Assembly: GCA_031278405.1 (NCBI GenBank)
Contig: JAITKL010000019.1
Coordinates: 1 to 9,567 of the forward strand
Length of the DNA stretch: 9,567 bases
Origin: Endomicrobium sp.
Lineage (GTDB): Bacteria > Elusimicrobiota > Endomicrobiia > Endomicrobiales > Endomicrobiaceae
Direction: 5' to 3'
Shown: piece after piece, positions 1-7,143 of the stretch
Numbering within the stretch: position 1 is the stretch's first letter
Layout of the letters: each line of letters starts with the position of its first letter
Program-made: the position numbers and the translations under genes
Notes under the pieces: generated by a model
Told to the model about the DNA's origin: nothing
The model's input: only the letters and a program-made list of their open reading frames with translations
Database searches by the model: none

Positions 1-160
1 ATTCTGGATAGAATTTTGAACACCATACACATTAAAATCTTTGCATTTTATTGCCATATTCACATTGTATAGGATTTTTGATATGCATATGGACGTGTAA
101 TCCTGTCATTATTAGAGCAGCTGAAAAAGTAAGTTGTTGTTTTAAAATTGACTTTTTCAT
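1..160 (-). pseudogene. 5' end of a secreted or membrane protein gene, frameshifted and cut by the window edge
   Basis: An ATG at 160-158 follows a perfect AGGAGG (172-167) at a 6-base spacing, so translation very probably starts here. The protein opens MKKSILKQQLTFSAALIMTG: two lysines, then a mostly hydrophobic stretch, like a short signal peptide or membrane anchor. In frame 0 it ends at a TAA (34-32) after only 42 residues. The +1 frame is open from about position 100 to the window edge and gives coding-like sequence ending in DFNVYGVQNSIQN. The simplest reading is one gene with a frameshift near codon 20, running off the left edge. A genuine 42-residue peptide is the alternative. The family is not recognised. 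Confidence 0.4.
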
Positions 161-166
161 GACAAA

Positions 167-172
167 CCTCCT
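167..172 (-). promoter_or_regulatory. Consensus Shine-Dalgarno AGGAGG
   Basis: The minus strand reads AGGAGG followed by TTTGTC and then ATG. This is the best ribosome-binding site in the window, and it shows that the broken minus-strand gene at the left edge was once efficiently translated. Confidence 0.6.
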
Positions 173-221
173 TTCTTTTGATTATAAACTTTTTGTTTTT
201 TCATTTAATTTATATGAATGT

Positions 222-249
222 ATAATAAATTTCTATATAGTTTTGTAAA
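222..249 (-). promoter_or_regulatory. Candidate sigma-70 promoter for the left-edge minus-strand gene
   Basis: On the minus strand TTTACA (249-244) is separated by 16 bases from TATTAT (227-222). An alternative -10, TTATAC (225-220), has an 18-base spacer. It lies about 60 bases upstream of the ATG at 160. The region is so AT-rich that chance matches are common. Confidence 0.3.
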
Positions 250-273
250 GTAGGTACAAATTTGTTATTTTGT

Positions 274-302
274 CCTATAAAAGTCACAGTGCAGATTATA
301 GG
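274..302. repeat. Short inverted repeat CCTATAA / TTATAGG
   Basis: Two perfect 7-base arms, 274-280 and 296-302, flank a 15-base spacer. It lies upstream of the left-edge minus-strand gene and before the plus-strand remnant at 362, where an operator or a leader hairpin could sit. No T-run follows it on either strand, so it is not an intrinsic terminator. Confidence 0.35.
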
Positions 303-361
303 GAAGTAAGTAGAAAAATTAATTTTATGGAACATTATTTAGAATCTATCATAGAATCTAA

Positions 362-526
362 GGTGGCTTGAGGTTGATCATTGTGCGAAGTCCAGGTATT
401 GAAAGACAAAATAGAAATAAATATGAAATAGAAATTAACAAAAAACAATACAGTTTATTTTATATCATTTTGGCAAAGGGATTTAAATTGCGTCATAAAT
501 CAAGCAAAATAAATATTTTAGTCTAA
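362..526 (+). pseudogene. Coding remnant, possibly from a CYTH-domain (triphosphate tunnel) protein
   Basis: A 54-codon open stretch without an internal ATG ends at TAA 524-526. It reads as real protein, with blocks IVRSPGIERQNRNKYEIEI and AKGFKLRHK. A basic SPG..R..R..YEIEI block, then a Y..L helix, then a K.R/H pair resembles the middle of CYTH proteins (class IV adenylate cyclase / inorganic triphosphatase family), where a TIKG..R.E.E.EI strand is followed by a basic KTR-like strand. No start codon, N-terminal ExExK signature or downstream half is seen, and stops lie in all frames around it. The family call rests on pattern memory only; it may be an unrelated decayed gene. Confidence 0.3.
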
Positions 527-845
527 ACTCTGGAATGAAACTTTTATAAACTCTCACTATGATTCAAGTGACAGAATAAAAGTTATGCATATTTCTACAA
601 TAAAATCCTAAAATATTTGAGAAATTTCTAAATTATATATCTACATTTTTTACATTTATTGATTAAGCACCTTAAAACTTTGTATTTTGTATAGAATAAT
701 TAAAGATAATGTTATATTATTATATACATGCTGGCAGTTAAAAGCTCCTTTTCTTAAGTTTTGACTCCAATATTGTGAAAACTACAAGCATCATGAAAGC
801 TGTAAGGCAATAGCAAATATTTCATAACAACAAAAAATCTATATT
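527..845. other. Non-coding or fully decayed AT-rich stretch upstream of the transporter gene
   Basis: All frames are closed by frequent stops and I see no recognisable protein fragment or RNA gene. A possible weak promoter for the downstream transporter is TTGACT (761-766) with TACAAG (783-788) at a 16-base spacing, but its -10 box is poor. The stretch probably represents old, erased coding sequence plus the transporter's promoter. Confidence 0.4.
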
Positions 846-853
846 GAAGAGGA
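846..853 (+). promoter_or_regulatory. Ribosome-binding site that fixes the transporter start at ATG 859
   Basis: GAAGAGGA ends 5 bases before ATG 859. The alternative TTG at 844-846 would overlap this site and has no purine-rich motif ahead of it. Confidence 0.6.
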
Positions 854-858
854 TTGGA

Positions 859-2166
859 ATGAGCGTTAAGAATTCTTTTTCGTCTAAATGGGGTTTAATT
901 TTTGCTGCTGCTAGTACTGCAATTGGCTTAGGGAATATGTGGCTTTTTCCATATCGGGTTGGAGAGAGAGGAGGGGCTGCATTTGTAATTCCTTACGTTG
1001 TATGTGCAGTTGCTTTAGGGTTTATTGCTCTAATCGGCGAAGTGTCCGTTGGAAGACTCACCGGCAGCGGACCTGCAACGGCTTTCCAGAAAGTTTTACA
1101 GTTACGTAATAAAAAAACTGCACTCGGCGAAACTTTTGGTTGGGTATGTGTTACCGTTGCCCTTATGCAAGCTGTAGGTTATACACTAGTATTTTCTTGG
1201 GTTATACGCTTTACTTTAGGCTCTTTAACAGGATCAACTTTCAGCGCGGTTAGCAGTAATCAATATTATTCTACTATATCAAGCAACGAACATGTTCTCT
1301 TTTGGATGATTGTAGCTTTGCTTATAGCCGCAATAACTTTGGCAGGCGGTATTAGAAATGGTATAGAAAAATGTTGCGCTATAATGCTTCCTGCAACTTT
1401 TATTCTTATCATACTATTAGCAATAAGGGTAGCTTTCTTACCGAATGTAGCTGTGGGATATAAATATTTGTTTACACCAGATTGGAATTATCTTTTTGAT
1501 GTGAGAACTTGGATGGTGGCCTTGGGGCAAGTCTTTTATTCTTTGTCTTTAAGAGGATCTACAATGGTTACATACGGTTCTTATACAAAAAAGACCAGCG
1601 ATATAGTTTCTTCTGCAAAATACATTGTTTTTTCAGATACATTCATTTCTATATTAGCTACATTTATGATTATACCAGCATTATTTGCTTTTGGAAAAGA
1701 CTTAAACAGCGGACCTGCGCTTTTGTTTATAACTTTGCCAGAAATATTTAAATCTATCCCTTTTGGACAATTCTTTATGTTTGCATTCTTTTTGGCAATA
1801 TTCTTTGCAGCTTTAACATCTTTTATAGGTCAACTTGAAGTAGTTGTTCAGGCTTTACATGATAAATTTAAATTCCCACGTCTTTCGGCTATATTTCTCG
1901 TCTCTACAGCTACAGTCTTGTTGTGCAAGATATTTGTTGTGGGCAATATAAAGAAGATTATTGATTTATTGTCCTTACATTTGATTCCTTTGTGCGCTTT
2001 GGGGAGCGCTATTTTCTTCTTCTGGATTGTTCCAAAACATCTTGTCTTGCAGGAAATTCAAAGCGGACATTCAAAACCTGTTGGAAAATGGATTGTTTCA
2101 ATGGGACGCTATGCTTTGTGTGGAATGATTTTATTTATCTATATATTAACAATTTTTAAAATATAG
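859..2166 (+). CDS. Sodium-dependent transporter of the NSS (SNF, LeuT-fold) family
   Basis: An inner-membrane Na+-coupled symporter, by family an importer of amino acids or related small molecules; the substrate cannot be read from sequence. The protein (435 residues from ATG 859) is almost wholly hydrophobic, with roughly 11-12 membrane segments, normal for bacterial NSS members. TM1 carries AIGLGNMWLFPY, then GERGGAAFVIPY; TM6 is YSLSLRGSTMVTYGSY; TM8 has FFAALTSFIGQLE, with the Thr-Ser pair of the Na2 site. GAAGAGGA (846-853) lies 5 bases before ATG 859, so I prefer this to TTG 844, which would add five residues and overlap that site. Odd points: the TM1 arginine after GNxW (Arg30 in LeuT, outer gate) is Leu29, and the TM6 glycine of the unwound segment (Gly258 in LeuT) is Arg232. 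The gene is monocistronic, with a terminator directly after it. Confidence 0.92.
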   Translation: MSVKNSFSSKWGLIFAAASTAIGLGNMWLFPYRVGERGGAAFVIPYVVCAVALGFIALIGEVSVGRLTGSGPATAFQKVLQLRNKKTALGETFGWVCVTVALMQAVGYTLVFSWVIRFTLGSLTGSTFSAVSSNQYYSTISSNEHVLFWMIVALLIAAITLAGGIRNGIEKCCAIMLPATFILIILLAIRVAFLPNVAVGYKYLFTPDWNYLFDVRTWMVALGQVFYSLSLRGSTMVTYGSYTKKTSDIVSSAKYIVFSDTFISILATFMIIPALFAFGKDLNSGPALLFITLPEIFKSIPFGQFFMFAFFLAIFFAALTSFIGQLEVVVQALHDKFKFPRLSAIFLVSTATVLLCKIFVVGNIKKIIDLLSLHLIPLCALGSAIFFFWIVPKHLVLQEIQSGHSKPVGKWIVSMGRYALCGMILFIYILTIFKI

Positions 2167-2190
2167 TATAAAGTATTTAAATACAATTTT

Positions 2191-2232
2191 AAGCAGTTGT
2201 GTCAAAAAATCTTGGCACAACTGCTTTTTTAT
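2191..2232 (+). terminator. Strong rho-independent terminator of the transporter gene
   Basis: AAGCAGTTGTG (2191-2201) pairs perfectly with CACAACTGCTT (2216-2226). The stem can gain a T-G wobble and a C-G pair inward, leaving an A/T-rich loop, and a run of six T (2225-2230) follows. It lies 24 bases after the transporter stop and separates that gene from glnN. It is the clearest terminator in the window. Confidence 0.9.
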
Positions 2233-2250
2233 TCCTTTTGCTTTAGCTTT

Positions 2251-2273
2251 TCAATAAAAAGCGATTTTATTGA
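2251..2273. promoter_or_regulatory. Perfect 9-base palindrome overlapping the glnN -35 box (candidate operator)
   Basis: TCAATAAAA (2251-2259) and TTTTATTGA (2265-2273) are exact reverse complements around a 5-base spacer AGCGA. The right arm shares TTGA with the TTGACA -35 element at 2270-2275, so a dimeric regulator bound here would compete with or contact RNA polymerase. A nitrogen-status regulator is an attractive guess because the gene is glutamine synthetase, but no known consensus is matched. Confidence 0.4.
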
Positions 2274-2299
2274 CATATTACAAGCAAATATAGTTAAAT
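2270..2299 (+). promoter_or_regulatory. Sigma-70-type promoter of glnN
   Basis: A consensus TTGACA (2270-2275) is followed after 18 bases by TTAAAT (2294-2299), a 4-of-6 match to the -10 consensus. It lies 43 bases before the start codon and after the upstream terminator, so glnN should be transcribed on its own. Confidence 0.5.
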
Positions 2300-2341
2300 A
2301 TCGACTAAATAATACTTGAAAATTTCTATTAAGGAGTAAAT

Positions 2342-4441
2342 ATGCAGTCTATCCACGATTATTATGGCGAATTAGTTTTCTCAAGAAAAGTAATGGAACA
2401 AAAACTCAGTAAGAACATTTTTAAAAAACTTACGGCAACTATTGATAACTTAGAGCCTTTAGATCAATCTATAGCCGGCGAAGTTGCCCATGCGATGAAA
2501 GAATGGTCTCTTGAAAATGGTGCAACGCATTTTACGCACTGGTTCCAGCCTCAAAGAGGTGGAACTGCTCAGAAACACGACTCTTTTATTGATTATAGCG
2601 AACATGGAGAAATAATAGAAAGGTTTTCTGCATCTCAGCTTGTTCAATCCGAGCCTGACGCTTCTTCTTTCCCTTCAGGCGGCATAAGATCAACATTTGA
2701 AGCGAGAGGGTATACCGCTTGGGATCCAACGTCCCCTGTATTTCTTCTTGAAGCTGGTAAAACAAAAACTTTGGTAATACCTTCCGTTTTCCTTTCTTGG
2801 ACAGGCGAAGTTTTAGATCTTAAAACTCCTTTTTTAAGATCTCTTTCTACTTTAAATGAGAAAGTAATAAATTTACAAAAATTTCTTGGAAATAAAAATG
2901 CAAAACAGGTTAAAGTTTATGCAGGTATAGAGCAAGAATATTTTCTTCTTTCAAAAGAGTTGGTTAAATCAAGACCTGATATTACTGTTACAGGTAGAAC
3001 CATTTTTGGTGCTCAGCCAGCCAAGGGGCAACAAATGGAAGATCATTATTTTGGCAACATCAAGGATAAAGTTTTAGAATTTATGGAAGATGTTGACCAT
3101 CAGCTTTACAGAAAAGGTATTCCTATAAAGACAAGGCATAATGAAGTTGCTCCAAATCAGTTTGAACTTGCGCCTCTCCATCAAGAGGCAAATCTTGCCA
3201 TAGATAATAACCTTCAAATAATGGAAATTTTAAAAAAAGTTGCCGCCAAGCACAACATGGTTGCTTTATTGCATGAAAAACCTTTCTCGGGCGTAAATGG
3301 CTCTGGCAAACACTTCAACTGGTCCATAGGAGACAATACTGGCGCAAACTATTTTGAACCATCAAAATCTCCTCTTAAAAATGTATCATTCTTGCTGGCT
3401 ATAAGCGCAGTGCTGTTAGGCGTTAAAAAATTTGGAGGAGTCTTAAGAGCTACTGTGGCAGATGCTGGGAACGACCACAGACTTGGCGCGAACGAAGCTC
3501 CACCGGCAATTATGTCTGTATATCTTGGAGGCTATGTAACTGAAATATTGGACTCTATAGAAAAAACTCGCACAATAAACGAAAAAGTTGTAAATGAAAT
3601 AACTTTGGGCGTACAAAATCTTCCTAAAGTAAATAAGGATTACTCCGACAGAAACAGAACTTCGCCTGTGGCGTTTACAGGGAACAAGTTTGAGTTTAGA
3701 GCTTTAGGTTCTTCCTCAAATCCTGCTGAAGCGGGAACAGTGTTGAATTTTATAGCTACGTATGGATTTGACGAAATTTATAAAAGAATTGAAACGAAGA
3801 AAGGTGACAGCGACGTAAAAAAGAAAGCTTTAGAAGTTATAAAAGAAATACTTATTGAAACAAAAGACATAAGATTTGAAAAGAATGGATATTCGCAAGA
3901 TTGGCACAAAGAAGCACAAAAGAGAGGATTGTCTAACGCTAAGAATACGCCCGCAGCTTTAAAACTTTTGCTGGATAATGAAGTGATAAAAACTTTTACA
4001 AAATACGGGATACTTAGTGGAAGGGAACTAAAATCTAAGGTAGAAATAAAACTTGAGAACTATATAAAGACAAAAGAAATTGAATATAGATATTCAGTAA
4101 AAGTAGCAAATACATTGATGCTCCCTGCAATATTAAAACAAATAAATGCTTTGGCAAAAGCAAGCAAAAACTTAAATAAACTGGATATAAAATCTGATTC
4201 TTTTGAAAAAGAACTTAAAACTTTGATTAATATTTATGACGAAGTCAAAAAACTCGTTGCGGAAATGGAGAATTTCCTTGCGCTAGAACACAAAGACGTC
4301 CATAAAACAGCGGAAAAGTTTGCGTCTCAAGGGGCGGAAATTTTGGCTAAATTAAGAGAAGAAATTGATTCCGCCGAAGATTTAGTGGCAGACGAATTTT
4401 GGCCTATGGCAAATTATCAAAAGCTTTTGACTACTTTTTAA
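2342..4441 (+). CDS. glnN: Glutamine synthetase type III
   Basis: Makes glutamine from glutamate, ammonia and ATP in the cytosol; the main ammonia-capture enzyme where present. At 699 residues it fits GSIII (about 700) and not GSI or GSII (about 350-470). The GSIII N-terminal region is at 1-140 (GGIRSTFEARGYTAWDPTSP near 113-132). Catalytic-domain landmarks are AGIEQEYFLL at 194-203 (metal-binding Glu), GAQPAKGQQMEDHYFG at 223-238, TRHNEVAPNQFELAP at 264-278, HEKPFSGVNGSGKHFNWS at 311-328 (glycine-rich loop with His), DAGNDHRLGANEAPPA at 374-389 and NKFEFRALGSSSNP at 448-461. The C-terminal part is Lys/Glu-rich and helical, as usual in the family. AAGGAG (2331-2336) sits 5 bases before ATG 2342. 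No residue appears to be missing and the frame is intact, in contrast to the decay on its right. glnN is the usual symbol for GSIII. Confidence 0.96.
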   Translation: MQSIHDYYGELVFSRKVMEQKLSKNIFKKLTATIDNLEPLDQSIAGEVAHAMKEWSLENGATHFTHWFQPQRGGTAQKHDSFIDYSEHGEIIERFSASQLVQSEPDASSFPSGGIRSTFEARGYTAWDPTSPVFLLEAGKTKTLVIPSVFLSWTGEVLDLKTPFLRSLSTLNEKVINLQKFLGNKNAKQVKVYAGIEQEYFLLSKELVKSRPDITVTGRTIFGAQPAKGQQMEDHYFGNIKDKVLEFMEDVDHQLYRKGIPIKTRHNEVAPNQFELAPLHQEANLAIDNNLQIMEILKKVAAKHNMVALLHEKPFSGVNGSGKHFNWSIGDNTGANYFEPSKSPLKNVSFLLAISAVLLGVKKFGGVLRATVADAGNDHRLGANEAPPAIMSVYLGGYVTEILDSIEKTRTINEKVVNEITLGVQNLPKVNKDYSDRNRTSPVAFTGNKFEFRALGSSSNPAEAGTVLNFIATYGFDEIYKRIETKKGDSDVKKKALEVIKEILIETKDIRFEKNGYSQDWHKEAQKRGLSNAKNTPAALKLLLDNEVIKTFTKYGILSGRELKSKVEIKLENYIKTKEIEYRYSVKVANTLMLPAILKQINALAKASKNLNKLDIKSDSFEKELKTLINIYDEVKKLVAEMENFLALEHKDVHKTAEKFASQGAEILAKLREEIDSAEDLVADEFWPMANYQKLLTTF

Positions 4442-4524
4442 TTTCACCCTATTTTATAATTAGCAGTCTTATGATGTAATTTAATATTTTATTAAAATAA
4501 AGTTCCTTTCAAAAAATAAAAGTC

Positions 4525-4555
4525 CTAATATTTTTATTAGCGTTTTTATTTTTTT
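4525..4555 (+). terminator. Weak candidate terminator after glnN
   Basis: CTAATA (4525-4530) and TATTAG (4535-4540) form a 6-base stem with a TTTT loop, followed by a T-rich tract with two A's (4542-4555). The stem is almost entirely A-T, so its strength is doubtful. It overlaps the end of the convergent cimA remnant. Confidence 0.35.
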
Positions 4556-5755
4556 CTTAAGTTCATCGGAAAAATTTTCTTTGCCTTTACCATTCTCATT
4601 GTATCAGTATTTTCTTTCCATTCAAAAAGAGAAACATTTTCTAAATTAGTAGAATCACCAACTGGAAAATGATGTATCGACATCTTCATATTGAAACATT
4701 CGTCTTCTTTTACTTTAGTATTTCTACAATTCTTTTAACTTTTAGAAGTATTTTCTATACCCAAATCCATTTCAACGACTAACGTTGCTTTTGCCAGTTT
4801 TGCCAGCTAAATCGCTTACCAAAATTCTCCTCCTATTTCCAACAAGAAAAGAATTTATATGTTCATAAGTCTCACAGGATTTCTTTTAATAGCTGAAACA
4901 TAAACTCTAGCTTTATGAGCAAGCATATTTTGCCTATATAAGGTTCCATAATCATTTGATATAAGATTTAAAATTTCGTTAACATATTCGGAAATTTTGG
5001 AAAGTTTTTTAAATTTTTATTTGATCGAAACATATTCATAACATTTTTTTTTGATTTGAAGAACAGCAATAACGGAGTATGAGTTAGCTCTCGCATCTTT
5101 CTCCGCTTCCGTTTATAGTGTCTTGAACACGCAGACACTCCTTCTCTCTTCAACCACCAACAAATAGAGATTGCGACAGCAAAATCAGAACTCATTATGA
5201 GCATGTATTCCAAATTTTATAGCCAGAAACGCCGTAATAGTTATCAGATATCAGAGGAAAGCGTCCCACTGCTGTTAGTTTCGCGCGAACAATATGACTT
5301 CAGCACCTGGAGCAATTGCCACACACTACTTTAAAAATTACTTTTAGTTTTTTGATTCAAGAAAATATATGCTCTCATAAATCATTCTAAGATTTTCTTC
5401 ATTTGTCGTTTTAAGCACTTGTGCTTTATATGCAATCCCAAGATTTTCCAAACATACAAGCTGCCTCTTAACACCAGATTTTAATATCACTTTTAAACTT
5501 CATCTTTTTTCGGTACTTATGTCTTTGTACCACATCGAATCAAAAGTTGTAAGTTTTGCATTTTAAACTCAACTTTTTCATTTGTTCAAAAAAACAAATC
5601 GTCTTTTAGATTTGCTCCAGAGAACAACCGCCTTCAACATAAGAAATATCAAAAGAATTCAAAGCTTTCATTATTTTTTTATCTTCATCTTCAATAGAGT
5701 AATTGAATAAAAATCCAGCTCCTTGGGAGCTATCTCTTAAAATACTTGTCTCATT
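4546..5755 (-). pseudogene. cimA: Degraded citramalate synthase gene
   Basis: Intact citramalate synthase condenses pyruvate and acetyl-CoA to (R)-citramalate, starting a threonine-independent isoleucine route. Read on the minus strand in changing frames, the family appears in order: ILRDSSQGAG near 5743-5714 (family LRDGSQGAG), SYVEGG then SGANLKDDLFF (about 5630-5595), KLTTFDSMWYKDIS, VLKTTNEENLRMIYESI, ETNSSGTLSSDI (family DTNGGTL, about 5275), GIHAHNE (metal-ligand HAHND), VQDTINGSGERCES (about 5135-5095), ISEYVNEI, LAHKARVYVSAIKRN, then ETYEHINSFLVGNRRRILVS and DLAG. QGAG after the RD motif argues for CimA over 2-isopropylmalate synthase (EQSPG). At least eight frameshifts, in-frame stops and a gap where the FDAEHFFDGY block should be make it non-functional. 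Total length is about 400 codons against roughly 520 in the family; the C-terminal LeuA-type regulatory domain is not recognisable. It lies 142 bases after lysC on the same strand, probably the former operon tail. Confidence 0.85.
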
Positions 5756-5885
5756 TTAAAATCCTGTTCTTCATTTACCAAAACAACTTCATCCAAATCC
5801 TACAAATACTCTTCCAATATCTCTTATAAAGACGTTCTTGATATGAAATGCTTTCTCTCTCATAGACCATCTGCAAACTTTTCAT
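5737..5885 (-). pseudogene. Short decayed ORF between lysC and the cimA remnant, unidentified
   Basis: From ATG 5885-5883 the frame reads MKSLQMVYERESISYQERLY. A one-base shift and one in-frame TAG then give EILEEYL, DLDEVVLVNEEQDFKMRQVF and a TAA at 5739-5737. The acidic, helical composition looks like real protein. The last codons overlap the start of the cimA remnant by about 15 bases in another frame, as in tightly packed operons. It could be a small lost gene, the end of a larger one, or chance. I do not recognise a family. Confidence 0.25.
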
Positions 5886-5897
5886 ACAAACAAACCC

Positions 5898-7130
5898 TTA
5901 CTTCTTTTTAGAAAGACCAAATCCTTTATGTAGTTCTTCAACAGCTTTAACCATGTCCATTTCATCTACAATACATGAAATTTTTATTTCGCTGGTTGAA
6001 ATCATTTCAATATTGATTCCTTTTTTATGGAGAATTTCAAACATTTTCCCTGCTACGCCGGCATTACTTTTCATCCCTATTCCGACTATGGAAACTTTAG
6101 CCACATGCTCGTCACAAACAACTTGAGAAGCCTTAAATTCTGAAGCTATCTTGTCAAGCTCTATTTGCGTCTTTTTTGTTTCCTCTCTGCTTATGGTAAA
6201 AGATATATCGTTTTTCTTGTTTACCGCCGCTGATTGAATAATCATATCAACATTGATATCGATTTTAGCAAGACTACTAAAAATTTTTGCAGCAACACCT
6301 GGAATGTCAGGCAAATCTATTATTGTAAATTTTACCTGGTTCTTATCAAAAGTTATACCGGAAACAAGTAGTTCCTCCATCTTTTTCCTCCTAATTCTTT
6401 CTTCGCTTGTTATTATTGTTCCCTGATTTTCGCTAAAAGTACTTCTTGCATGTATTTCTACATCGAACTTCTTTGCCACCTCAACGCTTCTTGACTGCAA
6501 AACCTGCGCTCCAGAACCTGCCATTTCAAGCATTTCATCGTATGAGATATATCCAAGCTTTTTCGCATCTTTTACTAGTCTTGGATCTGTAGTATATACA
6601 CCCTCAACATCTGAATATATTTCGCACGAGTCAGCTTCAAGAGCAGCCGCTAAAACAACTGCAGTTAAATCAGAACCGCCTCTGCCTAAAGTGGTTACAT
6701 CCCCTTTAGGATTTAAAGCCTGAAATCCCGCAACTATTACAATATTATTTTTTGATAAAAGCGAATTTATTTTCTTAGGATTAACTTTTTTTACTCTAGC
6801 TCTTGTATAATTCATATCCGCTAAAATTCCAGCTTGAGGTCCGGTAAGAGAAACTGCTTTTTCACCCATAGCATCAATTGCCATGGCGAGAAGCGAAATA
6901 GAAATCATCTCTCCTGTTGCAAGAAGGACATCCATTTCTCTTACAGGCGGATTAGAGGTAATTTTATATGTCATTTCAAGCAATTTGTCAGTCGTGTCGC
7001 CAGGGGCTGAAACTACAACCACAACTTTATTACCGTCATTTTTCTTGGCAATTATTCTACTTGCGACTAACTTTATTTTATCAGCATCAGCAACTGACGA
7101 ACCGCCAAATTTCATTACAGCAATAGCCAT
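5898..7130 (-). CDS. lysC: Aspartate kinase (monofunctional, two ACT domains)
   Basis: Phosphorylates L-aspartate with ATP, the first step toward lysine, threonine and methionine. The kinase domain spans about 1-240: VMKFGGSSVAD at 6-16 (nucleotide-binding KFGG[ST]S), LLATGEMIS near 69-77, TTLGRGGSDLTAV at 146-158 and EIYSDVEGVYTTDPR at 170-184 (substrate and ATP site). Two ACT repeats, about 266-333 and 344-403, bind the feedback amino acid, so allosteric control by lysine and/or threonine is expected. Length, 410 residues, matches monofunctional aspartokinases, with no homoserine dehydrogenase fusion. GGAGGG (7143-7138) lies 7 bases before ATG 7130; the TTG two codons upstream would be only one base from that site, so it is rejected. 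thrB ends 37 bases upstream, so the two are probably co-transcribed. Lysine- or threonine-specific control cannot be told from sequence. Confidence 0.95.
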   Translation of the reverse strand: MAIAVMKFGGSSVADADKIKLVASRIIAKKNDGNKVVVVVSAPGDTTDKLLEMTYKITSNPPVREMDVLLATGEMISISLLAMAIDAMGEKAVSLTGPQAGILADMNYTRARVKKVNPKKINSLLSKNNIVIVAGFQALNPKGDVTTLGRGGSDLTAVVLAAALEADSCEIYSDVEGVYTTDPRLVKDAKKLGYISYDEMLEMAGSGAQVLQSRSVEVAKKFDVEIHARSTFSENQGTIITSEERIRRKKMEELLVSGITFDKNQVKFTIIDLPDIPGVAAKIFSSLAKIDINVDMIIQSAAVNKKNDISFTISREETKKTQIELDKIASEFKASQVVCDEHVAKVSIVGIGMKSNAGVAGKMFEILHKKGINIEMISTSEIKISCIVDEMDMVKAVEELHKGFGLSKKK

Positions 7131-7137
7131 CCTCAAT

Positions 7138-7143
7138 CCCTCC
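7138..7143 (-). promoter_or_regulatory. Ribosome-binding site GGAGGG that fixes the lysC start
   Basis: On the minus strand GGAGGG is followed by ATTGAGG and ATG (7130-7128). It sits at the ideal distance for the ATG and only one base from the alternative TTG at 7136. Confidence 0.65.

Noticed and set aside
51..248. 65-codon plus-strand ORF at the left edge
   Set aside because: It is antisense to the signal-peptide-like start and its promoter region, has no ribosome site, and its composition (Phe, Ile, Tyr, Leu, Cys) is that of translated AT-rich spacer.
4968..5213. 81-codon minus-strand ORF starting MEYMLIMSSDFAVAIS
   Set aside because: It is one frame of the cimA remnant. The SDFAVAIS and LKREGVSAC pieces fit the CimA stretch after HAHN, but the rest of the ORF runs out of the CimA frame.
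4546..5755. Reading the degraded gene as 2-isopropylmalate synthase (leuA)
   Set aside because: The QGAG after the RD motif, EGGCSGANLKDDLFF and the TYEHI..LVGNRRRILVSDLAG block match the citramalate synthase branch better than LeuA (LRDGEQSPG).
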